64,000 nt of DNA, from assembly GCF_003626735.1 (NCBI RefSeq), contig NZ_RBHX01000001.1, positions 2,108,001 through 2,172,000 of the forward strand, in the 5' to 3' direction. This DNA is from Microbacterium sp. CGR2 (lineage in GTDB: Bacteria; Actinomycetota; Actinomycetes; Actinomycetales; Microbacteriaceae). Below are positions 1-7,028 of the stretch, piece by piece; positions within the stretch are counted from its first letter, which is position 1, and the number at the start of each line of letters is the position of its first letter. The notes below the pieces were generated by a model that was not told the origin of the DNA, made no database searches, and saw only the letters and a list, made by a program, of their open reading frames with translations. The position numbers and the translations under genes are program-made.

Positions 1-2
1 AT

Positions 3-230
3 CCGGTCTTGGCGGAGGAGAGTCTCTTCGACGGGGTCAACCCGCTGAGCGAGCGGGAGCAGGCGGTGCTCCGTCTTGCTGCTGACGGGCGCAGCGCCGC
101 CGCCATCGCTTCGGAGGTCTTCCTGTCTTCGGGCACTGTGCGCAATCACCTCTCGGCAGCGATCGGAAAGACAGGAGCGGCGAACAGAGCACAGGCAGTG
201 CGGATCGCACTCGACAAGGGTTGGCTGTGA
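3..230 (+). CDS. NarL/LuxR-type response regulator, C-terminal part (5' truncated by window edge)
   Basis: The reading frame is open to the left edge, so this is the tail of a longer protein. The visible 70-odd residues are a complete LuxR-type helix-turn-helix: NPLSEREQAVLRLAADG, then the recognition region with SSGTVRNHLSAA, ending IALDKGWL, as in DesR/NarL-family regulators. These bind promoter DNA after phosphorylation by a histidine kinase; the receiver domain and partner kinase would lie left of the window. A TTG at position 9 could be read as a start, but the homologous linker continues upstream of it, so I treat it as internal. Confidence 0.85.
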   Translation, partial: PVLAEESLFDGVNPLSEREQAVLRLAADGRSAAAIASEVFLSSGTVRNHLSAAIGKTGAANRAQAVRIALDKGWL

Positions 231-241
231 CGGCGCGGTTT

Positions 242-340
242 AGCTGACTACGGCGGTGGGCTGACTGCCCGGTGAGCTGACGACGGCGTGGTGGGCCGAC
301 TACGGCGGGGGATGCCTGCGGCGTGGGCTGACTGCGGGCG
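242..340. repeat. Degenerate ~16-bp repeats, five copies
   Basis: The 200-bp gap after the response regulator holds five imperfect copies of a unit close to GGGCTGACTACGGCG, at about 242, 258, 274, 293 and 325. I see no gene in it. The copies differ at several positions, so this is an old or loosely constrained array. Confidence 0.5.
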
Positions 341-428
341 TGTGTGAGATCGCTGGCGCGGTGTCGGCTCTCGGGCGTAGCCTGTGACGCGGCGCGGGCG
401 ACGGAGCCTGCCAGGAGGAGTTTGCGTC

Positions 429-809
429 ATGGATTGGAAGATCGAGCTCATCTTCGTGCCGGTGTCGGATGTCGACCGGTCCAAGGAGTTCTACGTGAAG
501 ATCGGCTTCAACGCGGATCACGATCACACGCCGACAGAGGGGTTGCGGTTCGTGCAGATGACGCCGCCCGGATCGGCATGCTCCATCGCCTTCGGGACGG
601 GCCTCGATACCGGTCTGCAGCCTGGACAGCAGAACACGATTCAGGTGGTCGTGCCCGACGCCGATGAGGCTTTGGCACATCTGCGCGATCTCGGGGTGGA
701 GGCGCAGGGCGTCGACGAGCAGGCGTGGGGTCGTTTCGTGACGTTCGACGACCCTGACGGAAACACCTGGACCCTGCAGGAGCTGCCGGACTACGGCGCG
801 CAGAACTGA
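429..809 (+). CDS. VOC family (glyoxalase/bleomycin-resistance-like) protein
   Basis: A 126-aa protein with one vicinal-oxygen-chelate fold: a beta strand at the N-terminus (IELIFVPVSDVDRSKEFYVK) and the closing DPDGNTW motif near residue 110, which is typical of the family. VOC proteins coordinate a metal and act as glyoxalases, dioxygenases or antibiotic-binding proteins, usually as dimers; the substrate cannot be read from the sequence. The ATG at 429 is chosen over an upstream in-frame ATG at 384 because it is preceded by AGGAGG at a normal distance and because homology starts there. It is probably a single-gene unit. Confidence 0.85.
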   Translation: MDWKIELIFVPVSDVDRSKEFYVKIGFNADHDHTPTEGLRFVQMTPPGSACSIAFGTGLDTGLQPGQQNTIQVVVPDADEALAHLRDLGVEAQGVDEQAWGRFVTFDDPDGNTWTLQELPDYGAQN

Positions 810-850
810 GGCGGCGCGCAGTCGGCGGGTGCGCTGAGTGTGGTGGGCCC

Positions 851-934
851 CTGGCGTGCTGGGTGCGTGCGGGCGCGCCTGGCTGGCGTGCTGAGTGCGA
901 GCGGCCGGCCTAGCTGGCGTGCTGGGTGCGTGCG
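851..934. repeat. 21-bp exact direct repeat at the 3' end of the HNH gene
   Basis: A 21-bp sequence beginning CTGGCGTGCTGGGTGCG occurs at 851-871 and again at 914-934, 63 bp apart. The second copy covers the last codons and stop of the DUF222/HNH gene, so the first looks like a duplication of the gene's tail. The surrounding sequence is GT-rich and low in complexity. Confidence 0.7.
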
Positions 935-2484
935 CGGGCGCGGGTGTGGTCGTGGGTGTGGGTGTGTCGTGGTGTGCGCCAGCGTCGGTGCGGGTCCCAC
1001 CAGCCGGGTCCGCGGACGGAGGGGATGCCGTTGTGCATGCGGATCTCCCACCCTGATGTGTCGAGGGTGCGGTGGTGGTGCCAGCACAACGCGACCCCGT
1101 TGTCGGTACTGGTCGGCCCACCTCGAGCGTGCTCTTGGACATGGTGGATCTCACACCAGGATGCCGGAACATGACACCCCGGGATCAAGCATTCTTTATC
1201 TCGGAGAGTGATCGCGCGTCTCTGGTGGACGGTGAAGATCCGGTCGGTCGATCCGATACCGAGGATCCGCCCTTCCGGGTCGAACAGCACGCGTTGCACC
1301 ATGCCCCCGCATGCGGTGTGGCGGGCGGTGCCGACGGTGACCGGGATGTCGGTCCCGTCGACGTGCGCCCACCCGCGCCCGGTCGCATAATCCTCCGCGG
1401 TGACAGACACCACGAGGGTCGGGGCGGCACCACCGAGGCGGGGCATCTCGTCGTGGCGGGCCGCGATACCGAGCGCTGCGGCGAGGGCGTCGTGCTGTTT
1501 CTGTGCGCGGGTTCTCGTGTCGACCATTCCCCCCGGGTCGCCGGCGGGAAGGTCATCGCCGGCCATCGCAGTCCGATCATCGGACCCGGCAGCATCGTCA
1601 TCCGCACCGTCGTCAGTGGGTCGGAATGACACCCCGGGGGCGGGTGGCCCGTCGACCTTCGGGTTCAGATACGCGTCCCAGATGCGCTGCAACTGGGCGG
1701 CGACTTCGGGGAACAGGCGCCCGCTGAGGGGGATGAGGCCATCTTTCGCGCGCCCGAGGCTGACCCCGCGGCCGCGCATCGCGATGTCTTCTGCGGGTTC
1801 GGCACCATCGGGGTCGAGATACGCCAGGATCACCCGCGCCAACAACCGCAGATCCTCCGGCGTCGCCGCCGGCGCCACATCCGCATCCCCGTCCACATCC
1901 GCATCGGCATCCGCATCGAGATCGACGTCGGCGTCCGCCGCATCGTCCGCATCGGCATCCGCATCCGCATCTCCGTCCGCATCGGCATCGGCATCCTGGT
2001 GGAGTCCGCGGGCGAAGTCGGCCAACTGCGCATCCGCCCGCAACCGGTCTTCCGGGCTGATCCGCCGCCCGGCCTGCAGCAACGGCCCCGTCGCCGCCAA
2101 CAACCCCTCGACCCCGATCACCCCGTCCAGCAGCGCCTCCCGCAACTGCGGCCACCGGGCAGGCAACGGCGCCCCCGAGGTGAACTCCACATCCCGCTCC
2201 ACGACCTTCGCCGCCCTCACCACCCGCCCCGCACCCGCAGCATCCGTGCGCACCACCCGCTGCAGCACCTCGTTCATCGACCGGCACCCGAAGCCCCCAG
2301 GAAACTCCACATCCGCCGACGCGACCGCCTCGACCACCACCGCATCCACCCGCCGCGCCACCTCACCCGCGACCCGCAACAACTCCACCTTCTCAACATC
2401 ACTCAACCCCGCCACCACCTCCGCATGCAACACCCGGTCAAGGCCGACACTGACCTGCCCGAGGGATCCGATGAGGTTGTCCAT
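910..2484 (-). CDS. DUF222 / HNH endonuclease domain protein (13E12 repeat family), copy 1
   Basis: A 524-aa protein. The N-terminal half is the alpha-helical DUF222 domain. Residues about 427-476 form an HNH nuclease: two cysteine pairs around CLIPGC, then CEIHH and CWHHHRTLD, the zinc and catalytic ligands. It belongs to the 13E12 (REP13E12) family, present in many copies in actinobacteria, whose cellular role is unsettled. Between the domains lies a run of Asp-Ala repeats (about residues 160-205). ATG 2484 is chosen over the upstream GTG at 2514 because the leader and GGGGGT before this ATG are conserved in copy 2 at 37970. The C-terminal half is nearly identical to copy 2, on the opposite strand. 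Confidence 0.9.
   Translation of the reverse strand: MDNLIGSLGQVSVGLDRVLHAEVVAGLSDVEKVELLRVAGEVARRVDAVVVEAVASADVEFPGGFGCRSMNEVLQRVVRTDAAGAGRVVRAAKVVERDVEFTSGAPLPARWPQLREALLDGVIGVEGLLAATGPLLQAGRRISPEDRLRADAQLADFARGLHQDADADADGDADADADADDAADADVDLDADADADVDGDADVAPAATPEDLRLLARVILAYLDPDGAEPAEDIAMRGRGVSLGRAKDGLIPLSGRLFPEVAAQLQRIWDAYLNPKVDGPPAPGVSFRPTDDGADDDAAGSDDRTAMAGDDLPAGDPGGMVDTRTRAQKQHDALAAALGIAARHDEMPRLGGAAPTLVVSVTAEDYATGRGWAHVDGTDIPVTVGTARHTACGGMVQRVLFDPEGRILGIGSTDRIFTVHQRRAITLRDKECLIPGCHVPASWCEIHHVQEHARGGPTSTDNGVALCWHHHRTLDTSGWEIRMHNGIPSVRGPGWWDPHRRWRTPRHTHTHDHTRARARTQHAS
1870..1998. repeat. GCATCC/GCATCG hexamer repeat encoding an Asp-Ala tract
   Basis: Inside the DUF222/HNH gene, about 125 bp consist of imperfect hexamers such as GCATCC, GCATCG and GTCCGC. 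Read on the minus strand they give an acidic (Asp-Ala)n linker. The unit is a multiple of three, so changes in copy number would keep the frame. Copy 2 of the gene lacks this tract. Confidence 0.8.
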
Positions 2485-2787
2485 ACCCCCTATCCAACCC
2501 ACCACCACCGACATTCAAACCCGAAAAACCACCAGATCAGGGCGGTATTCCGGCATACCTCAGAAACCCACTAACCCTCCACAAACCACCCACAAACCCG
2601 ACCAACCCACACACCCGCACCCTCACTCGGCGAGCACATAAACTGCCATCGGATAGCGCGGGAATCGACACAGGCGGGCGGGGGTCGACGGCTCACCCAT
2701 GCGCGCCCTGGAGATCGCCGTTCCTGCGTTTCGAGACAGCAGGAGCCGGCCGCCTCCGATTACAACGAGGCGTGCCTCTTCGGTTGA
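2485..2787. other. Intergenic region with HNH-gene leader; otherwise no gene seen
   Basis: The 300 bp right of the HNH gene hold its upstream region: on the minus strand, CTGATCTGG, a GGGTTTGAATGTCGGTGG block and GGGTTGGATAGGGGGT lead into the start codon, and all three are matched upstream of copy 2. From about 2560 to 2780 I find no convincing coding sequence on either strand. Confidence 0.6.
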
Positions 2788-2837
2788 GCCCCGCGCCCCG
2801 AATCAGCGGACGAGCCGCGTACTTCGGTGCGCGGGGC
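2788..2837 (-). terminator. Hairpin, probable terminator of the small membrane-protein gene
   Basis: GCCCCGCGC (2788-2796) pairs with GCGCGGGGC (2829-2837); inside it CCGA and TCGG extend the stem. It lies about 25 bp downstream of the stop of the minus-strand gene ending at 2861. There is no T-tract, as is common in high-GC actinobacteria. Confidence 0.5.
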
Positions 2838-2860
2838 GGAGCCCGTGCGCGAAGAACTGA

Positions 2861-3073
2861 TCATGTCGAAGAGTCATCGATTCGTTCGGCTGTACCGCGC
2901 CGAGTCCTCTTCATGTGCCATCCATATTCGACAACTCCGATGACTAGCGCGGTGTTGAGTATGCCGAGTGCGATGAGACTGGCGTCAAGGTCCTTTTCGG
3001 TGAATGCCGCTGCTGAGACCACAAGCAGAAAGCAAGTAGCCGCAGCAGCGAGTACCAGTGCGAGATGCTTCAT
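2861..3073 (-). CDS. Small two-helix membrane protein, unknown function
   Basis: 70 aa with two hydrophobic segments (about residues 4-24 and 33-52) and a basic, polar tail after YGWHMKRTRRG. I do not recognise a family. Its ATG lies 3 bp after the stop of the secreted protein upstream, so the two are almost certainly co-translated. Small two-helix proteins in that position are often immunity or accessory proteins for a secreted peptide; here that is an inference from position and topology only. The first segment could also be read as a signal peptide. Confidence 0.65.
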   Translation of the reverse strand: MKHLALVLAAAATCFLLVVSAAAFTEKDLDASLIALGILNTALVIGVVEYGWHMKRTRRGTAERIDDSST

Positions 3074-3076
3074 GCG

Positions 3077-3649
3077 TTAACCACAGACCCTGTCGAAGGG
3101 AACGAATGAAGAGATCCCGGATCCCACCGCGCCGCAAATGAACCCGCCGACGCCACCGGTGCCGAGTGCCGCAGGCACGCAGACCATGCCTGCCCAGAGA
3201 ATTGACCAGCCCCAGCTGACTGCGGATGCGGCTGCGCAACCGAAGGTGGTGAAGCTGGGTCCTCCATCCGCACCGGCGGCGACAGCGGTGAGTTCGCCAT
3301 CGCGGTACTTGAAGATCGCGTGAGCGGCCCCTTCGACTCTGGGCGAATCGAATTGGATCAGTTCTGTACCGTCCAGGGTGACGAGTGTGGCGACCTGACC
3401 ATCATCAGCGACTTGGACTTCGTCGCCGGGCTGAAGGTCGAAGTGAAGACCGGAGTTGCCTTCCGCCACCGTTATCGATCGTTCCAGGCCGTCCGGACCC
3501 GCGAAAGCGCTGCCATCGCCCGCGGAGGCGTTAGCTGGGGCGATTCCGAACATGAGCACCATCGCGACTGCAGCGATGGCACTCATGAGAAGGTAGGGCA
3601 AGCGCCGTTTGCCGAAGCGCTCAGCGACCGAATGAATAGTTGATTGCAT
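3077..3649 (-). CDS. Secreted protein with a four-cysteine hydrophobic C-terminal segment, possible bacteriocin-like precursor
   Basis: 190 aa. Basic N-terminus (RFGKRR), hydrophobic core at about 18-37 and an ANA|SA site near residue 41 form a signal peptide. Residues 45-130 are a soluble acidic region. The last 55 residues are Gly/Ala-rich and hydrophobic with four cysteines at 138, 157, 172 and 189 and the string GGFICGAV. That layout (signal, pro-region, Cys-containing hydrophobic end) recalls precursors such as halocin C8, but the likeness is weak and I cannot align it. An AGAAGG ribosome site precedes ATG 3649. It is followed directly by a two-helix membrane protein. Confidence 0.6.
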   Translation of the reverse strand: MQSTIHSVAERFGKRRLPYLLMSAIAAVAMVLMFGIAPANASAGDGSAFAGPDGLERSITVAEGNSGLHFDLQPGDEVQVADDGQVATLVTLDGTELIQFDSPRVEGAAHAIFKYRDGELTAVAAGADGGPSFTTFGCAAASAVSWGWSILWAGMVCVPAALGTGGVGGFICGAVGSGISSFVPFDRVCG

Positions 3650-3759
3650 GATTGCCTTCTTCGGAGTCAGCTCGCGAGACGAGGCAGTGCGTCGTCGCGG
3701 GCGGCGGTTCGCTCGAAATCAGTATCGGCGGACGCCACCGGCAAGGGCGACTGTTTCTA

Positions 3760-3810
3760 TACTCAAAAAGAGAGCTTTCTACTACTCAATCGGGAGCTGA
3801 ATCGTACTCA
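3760..3810 (-). promoter_or_regulatory. Three TACTCA repeats at 22-23 bp spacing upstream of the secreted protein
   Basis: TACTCA occurs on the + strand at 3760-3765, 3783-3788 and 3805-3810, spaced 23 and 22 bp, close to two helical turns. The region is notably AT-richer than its surroundings. On the minus strand the first copy runs into TATAGA, a possible -10. This looks like a regulated promoter for the gene starting at 3649. Confidence 0.4.
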
Positions 3811-3891
3811 GAAGGCCGCTTCTGCCGCCCCGGCAGGTTCGGCTGACCTGGCAACCCGGCACCCCCAGCGTTCAGACAGGGGACGCGCGAC

Positions 3892-4746
3892 TCACTCGAT
3901 GCGCGAGGCTCCACCCGATACCACGATGCCGCCCGACGTCGGGATCGTGACGGTCAACAGACTCGGGCGCCCGACGTGCGCCCCCTGTCGGATCCGGATC
4001 GTCTGGTCGACCACACCTTGATCGCGCAGGTAGGCGCCCGTCGATGCTGCCGCCGACCCGGTAGCCGGGTCTTCTGTGATCCGGCCGACGGGAAACAGGT
4101 TCCTCGCCAGGAGATCGTGGCGACCCTCGGCATGCAGCACGGTGACCGTGCCGAGCCACCCCTGCTCGCGCATCAGCGCGGCCACATCGGCAGGAGCGAA
4201 CCGGAACTGATGGAACAGCTCGCGATCGGCGAGGAAGACGATCGGATGCCAGTTGCCCGCGAACGCCGCTTTCGGCGGGTGCAGCGGGTCGAGGTCGGCT
4301 GTCTCGAGCCCGAGGAGCATCAGCAGGATCGAAAGCACCTCACCGTCGAGCGCCCGCACTTCTGGCTCGACACTCGTGAATGACGCGGTGATCGCACCTG
4401 ACGCGTCGGCTTCGGACCGAAGGGTCACGGTGCCGGCCGGGGTGTCGAAGATCACGGCACCCGGCCCTTCACGCTCCGCCAGAGCGACGGCCGTGGCGAC
4501 GGTGGCGTGCCCGCAGAACGGCACCTCCGCAGCCGGGGACCAATAGCGCGTGCCGAAGCGTGAGACACCGTCGTCGTCCGTCCGGGCCACCAGAAATGCG
4601 GTCTCCGAGTACCCGACTTCCGCAGCGATCCGCTGCATCTGCTCGTCGCTCAGCCCGGCGGCGTCCAGCACGACGCCGGCGGGGTTGCCGCCATCCGCCG
4701 TCGCCGCGAACGCGCTGTACCGCAGGACCTCGACTTCATCCGTCAT
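3892..4746 (-). CDS. PhzF family epimerase/isomerase
   Basis: 284 aa, the usual PhzF length. The sequence shows the catalytic glutamate in GYSETAF (Glu48), the CGHAT motif (about 78-82) and the second-lobe TGSAAAS near residue 240. PhzF proteins are two-lobed, diaminopimelate-epimerase-like isomerases; most outside phenazine clusters have no known substrate. The ORF continues upstream to 4881, but the family N-terminus begins at ATG 4746. A TAGGCT -10 lies 7 bp before that ATG, consistent with a leaderless transcript. The TPP enzyme upstream ends 26 bp away on the same strand. Confidence 0.88.
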   Translation of the reverse strand: MTDEVEVLRYSAFAATADGGNPAGVVLDAAGLSDEQMQRIAAEVGYSETAFLVARTDDDGVSRFGTRYWSPAAEVPFCGHATVATAVALAEREGPGAVIFDTPAGTVTLRSEADASGAITASFTSVEPEVRALDGEVLSILLMLLGLETADLDPLHPPKAAFAGNWHPIVFLADRELFHQFRFAPADVAALMREQGWLGTVTVLHAEGRHDLLARNLFPVGRITEDPATGSAAASTGAYLRDQGVVDQTIRIRQGAHVGRPSLLTVTIPTSGGIVVSGGASRIE

Positions 4747-4772
4747 TTCACGGAGCCTAGTGGAGCTCCGAG

Positions 4773-6428
4773 TCACGAATTCACGCGGATGATCTCCTGC
4801 TGATACGGCGCGATCACGTCGCCTGAGATACGCAGATCGAGCAGGAGGAATCGTCGCGTTGCTGCATCCTCCGTCGCCCACTCCCTGAGTCGATCGAGAT
4901 CTGCGAGGGCCCGGACCACGAGACCTTCCGCTCCGACAGCGGCACCGAATGCCGCGAAGTCGACCTCCGGAATGCGCATCGGGCCCTCGGCGAGCCCCTT
5001 GAGACCGTAGAGGTTGACCTCGGCACCGTAGGCGGCGTCGTTCCAGATCACAGCCATGCCGCGGCCACCCGCCGTGCGCACGGCCGACTCGAGGTCAGCG
5101 ATCGCCATCAGACCGCCGCCATCACCCGACGTGAGCACGATGGTCGACGACCGGCGGGCCATGGCGGCTCCGACGACGCTCGGCCATCCCTGACCTATCG
5201 ATTGGAAGGCTGTGCCGATCATCATCATGCGGTCCGGAGCGGCGACGGGCCAGTACATGTTGGCCCAGCCGATGAAGTGCCCGCCGTCGGACACGACGAC
5301 GCGGTCCTCCGGCAGCAGTTCCGCGATTCGTCGCGCGGCGGAGCGCGGATCGAGTCGCCCGTCGGCTGCGAGTTCGTCGCCGACGTCGTACGACCGAGCG
5401 GATGCCACGTCCACGCCGTCGCGCCAGAACACACTGCGCGCGTTTTCTGCGCCCCGCACTCTGCGGACCAGGTCCTCGGCGGCGACTCGGGCGTCTGCGC
5501 GCACGAACCCGCCGACATGGGCGTGCGTCGCCGCGGGCGTGATGTCGATCTGGAACACGCGCGTCCCCGGGGCGAACAGCTCGCCGAACCGCATCGTGAA
5601 CTGGTTCAGGCAAGCTCCGAAGACGACCGCGACATCCGCCCTGCGAATGAGATCCATCGCACCATCCGCCCCGAAACCGCCGGTGACACCGAGATCGAAA
5701 CGGCCGTCGGGGAACACGCCGCGGCCCAGCGCCGAGGATGCGGTGAGCGCCCCGGTCAACTCGGCGAGCTCTCCCAGCGACCGGCTCGCACCGGCCAACC
5801 ATGCTCCTCGCCCGGCGAGCAGGAGAGGGCGCTGGGCTCCCTCCAGCGCCGCAGCGATCTCATCGAGCATTCCCTCGGCGTACTCGCCCTTCGGGGAGAG
5901 CGGAGTGGGTAGGCGCGGGGCCGGCGCCGGCGGGACGGGCCCCGCGTCGAGAGCGGCGACGTCGTAGGGAATCGCGAGGACGACGGGCACACGATAGGTG
6001 AGAGCGTGCTCGATCGCGATGACGGTCGTGGCCGCGGCATCCGCTCGTCCGACCGTATAGGTGCGTGCACCGACAGCCGACGCGAGGGCGATCTGATCGA
6101 CGTCCCACGGGCGCGGACCCGACGTCGGTTCGTCTCCGACCACGAGCACGAGGGGAACATGCGCCTGCACCGCTTCGGCGAGGGCTGTGAGGGTGTTCGT
6201 GAAGCCGGCGCCGTAGGTCGAGGTGCCCGCAGCGATTCGACCGGACGCGCGGAAGTGCGCGTCGGCGGCGACGACCGCTCCCTGTTCATGACGGACGGCC
6301 GTGAAGACAGCATCCGTCTGCGTCTCGATCGCGTCGAGGAAGTAGGCGTTGCCGTTGCCCATGACGCCGAAGACCGCGTCGATGTGCTGGGCGAGAGTGA
6401 GCGCGACGTGCGCGGAGACCGTGGGCAT
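4773..6428 (-). CDS. Thiamine pyrophosphate-dependent enzyme of the acetolactate synthase/decarboxylase superfamily
   Basis: 551 aa with three domains: pyrimidine-binding N-terminus with catalytic glutamate in RHEQGA (Glu48), a central nucleotide-fold domain (about 185-320), and a C-terminal PP domain with GDGGG at 435 and Asn463 as the Mg-diphosphate motif. These enzymes decarboxylate or ligate 2-oxo acids. The substrate is not clear; it lacks an obvious small subunit and is not with ilvC, so biosynthetic acetolactate synthase is unlikely. AAAGG precedes ATG 6428. It lies immediately upstream of the PhzF gene and may share its transcript. Confidence 0.85.
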   Translation of the reverse strand: MPTVSAHVALTLAQHIDAVFGVMGNGNAYFLDAIETQTDAVFTAVRHEQGAVVAADAHFRASGRIAAGTSTYGAGFTNTLTALAEAVQAHVPLVLVVGDEPTSGPRPWDVDQIALASAVGARTYTVGRADAAATTVIAIEHALTYRVPVVLAIPYDVAALDAGPVPPAPAPRLPTPLSPKGEYAEGMLDEIAAALEGAQRPLLLAGRGAWLAGASRSLGELAELTGALTASSALGRGVFPDGRFDLGVTGGFGADGAMDLIRRADVAVVFGACLNQFTMRFGELFAPGTRVFQIDITPAATHAHVGGFVRADARVAAEDLVRRVRGAENARSVFWRDGVDVASARSYDVGDELAADGRLDPRSAARRIAELLPEDRVVVSDGGHFIGWANMYWPVAAPDRMMMIGTAFQSIGQGWPSVVGAAMARRSSTIVLTSGDGGGLMAIADLESAVRTAGGRGMAVIWNDAAYGAEVNLYGLKGLAEGPMRIPEVDFAAFGAAVGAEGLVVRALADLDRLREWATEDAATRRFLLLDLRISGDVIAPYQQEIIRVNS

Positions 6429-6503
6429 GGCAGTGCCTTTCGAGACAGGGACGGAAACAGAAATCCGTATGTGTCTCGCCCCCGCGTCAGCGCGAGATGC
6501 TTC

Positions 6504-6522
6504 GTGCCTCTTTTTCAGGCAC
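6504..6522. terminator. Short hairpin GTGCCT / AGGCAC
   Basis: GTGCCT (6504-6509) and AGGCAC (6517-6522) flank a pyrimidine loop of seven bases including TTTTT. The same stem sequence recurs in the hairpin at 6563-6591. It lies between the DUF6157 gene and the TPP enzyme gene and could limit read-through. Confidence 0.35.
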
Positions 6523-6562
6523 CGGCAGACCGCGCCGGACGCTCATCAGTCTAGCGGCGGGC

Positions 6563-6591
6563 CGTGCCTGACCGCGGAGAAATCAGGCACG
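6563..6591 (-). terminator. Hairpin overlapping the stop codon of the DUF6157 gene
   Basis: CGTGCCTGA (6563-6571) and TCAGGCACG (6583-6591) form a perfect 9-bp stem with an 11-nt loop. The right arm contains the stop codon of the gene ending at 6583, so the hairpin lies exactly at the end of that transcript. Confidence 0.5.
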
Positions 6592-6987
6592 CGACGACCG
6601 CATGGCCGCTTTGTGCGTGATGTCGGTCCGGTATGCCAGCCGGTCGTATTCCGGAGTGCCGATTCCGTGAAGAGCCACACGGCCGTCCGCGTCGTGATGC
6701 GTCCCCCAGCCATAGCGTTTCCCGAGGGGCGAGGCGCGCAAGCATGCCTGGTCTTTCGCGAAGAATCTCTCCCACCCGACCGCGCGCTCAGCTTCGGAGA
6801 TGCTGTTTCTGATGGCGTGCACCGCGAACAAGATCTCATCGGAGGTCATCTCGTACGGATGCTCGCTGATCAGCTCGAACTGCAGCGCGGCCACGGTGGG
6901 CGTGGCTGTGACCGGCGGTGCCTCTGCGACGACGACCGGACAATCCGGAGCCACCGCAATGAAGGTGTTCGTGTAATTCGTGGTCAT
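6583..6987 (-). CDS. DUF6157 family protein
   Basis: 134 aa. The N-terminus TNTFIAVAPDCP and the middle (YEMTSDEILFAVHAIR, WERFFAKDQACLRASPLGKRYGWG) match what I know as DUF6157, a small cytoplasmic family of unknown function common in actinobacteria and firmicutes. No catalytic motif is apparent and no signal or membrane segment is present. The ATG at 6987 is preceded by GAGAGG. It is transcribed alone or with the gene upstream, which is the DNA ligase ending 42 bp away. Confidence 0.75.
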   Translation of the reverse strand: MTTNYTNTFIAVAPDCPVVVAEAPPVTATPTVAALQFELISEHPYEMTSDEILFAVHAIRNSISEAERAVGWERFFAKDQACLRASPLGKRYGWGTHHDADGRVALHGIGTPEYDRLAYRTDITHKAAMRSSRA

Positions 6988-7028
6988 CGTCGTGATCCTC
7001 TCGTCAAGCCGTCGGCTCCGTCCACCGG

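Noticed and set aside
1400..2641. Long plus-strand ORF over the HNH gene (413 aa)
   Set aside because: Ser/Pro/Arg-rich composition and repeats show it to be the antisense of a high-GC coding region.
4773..6428. Calling the TPP enzyme the biosynthetic acetolactate synthase IlvB
   Set aside because: No IlvN or IlvC neighbour, and length and wording differ from IlvB; only the superfamily is safe.
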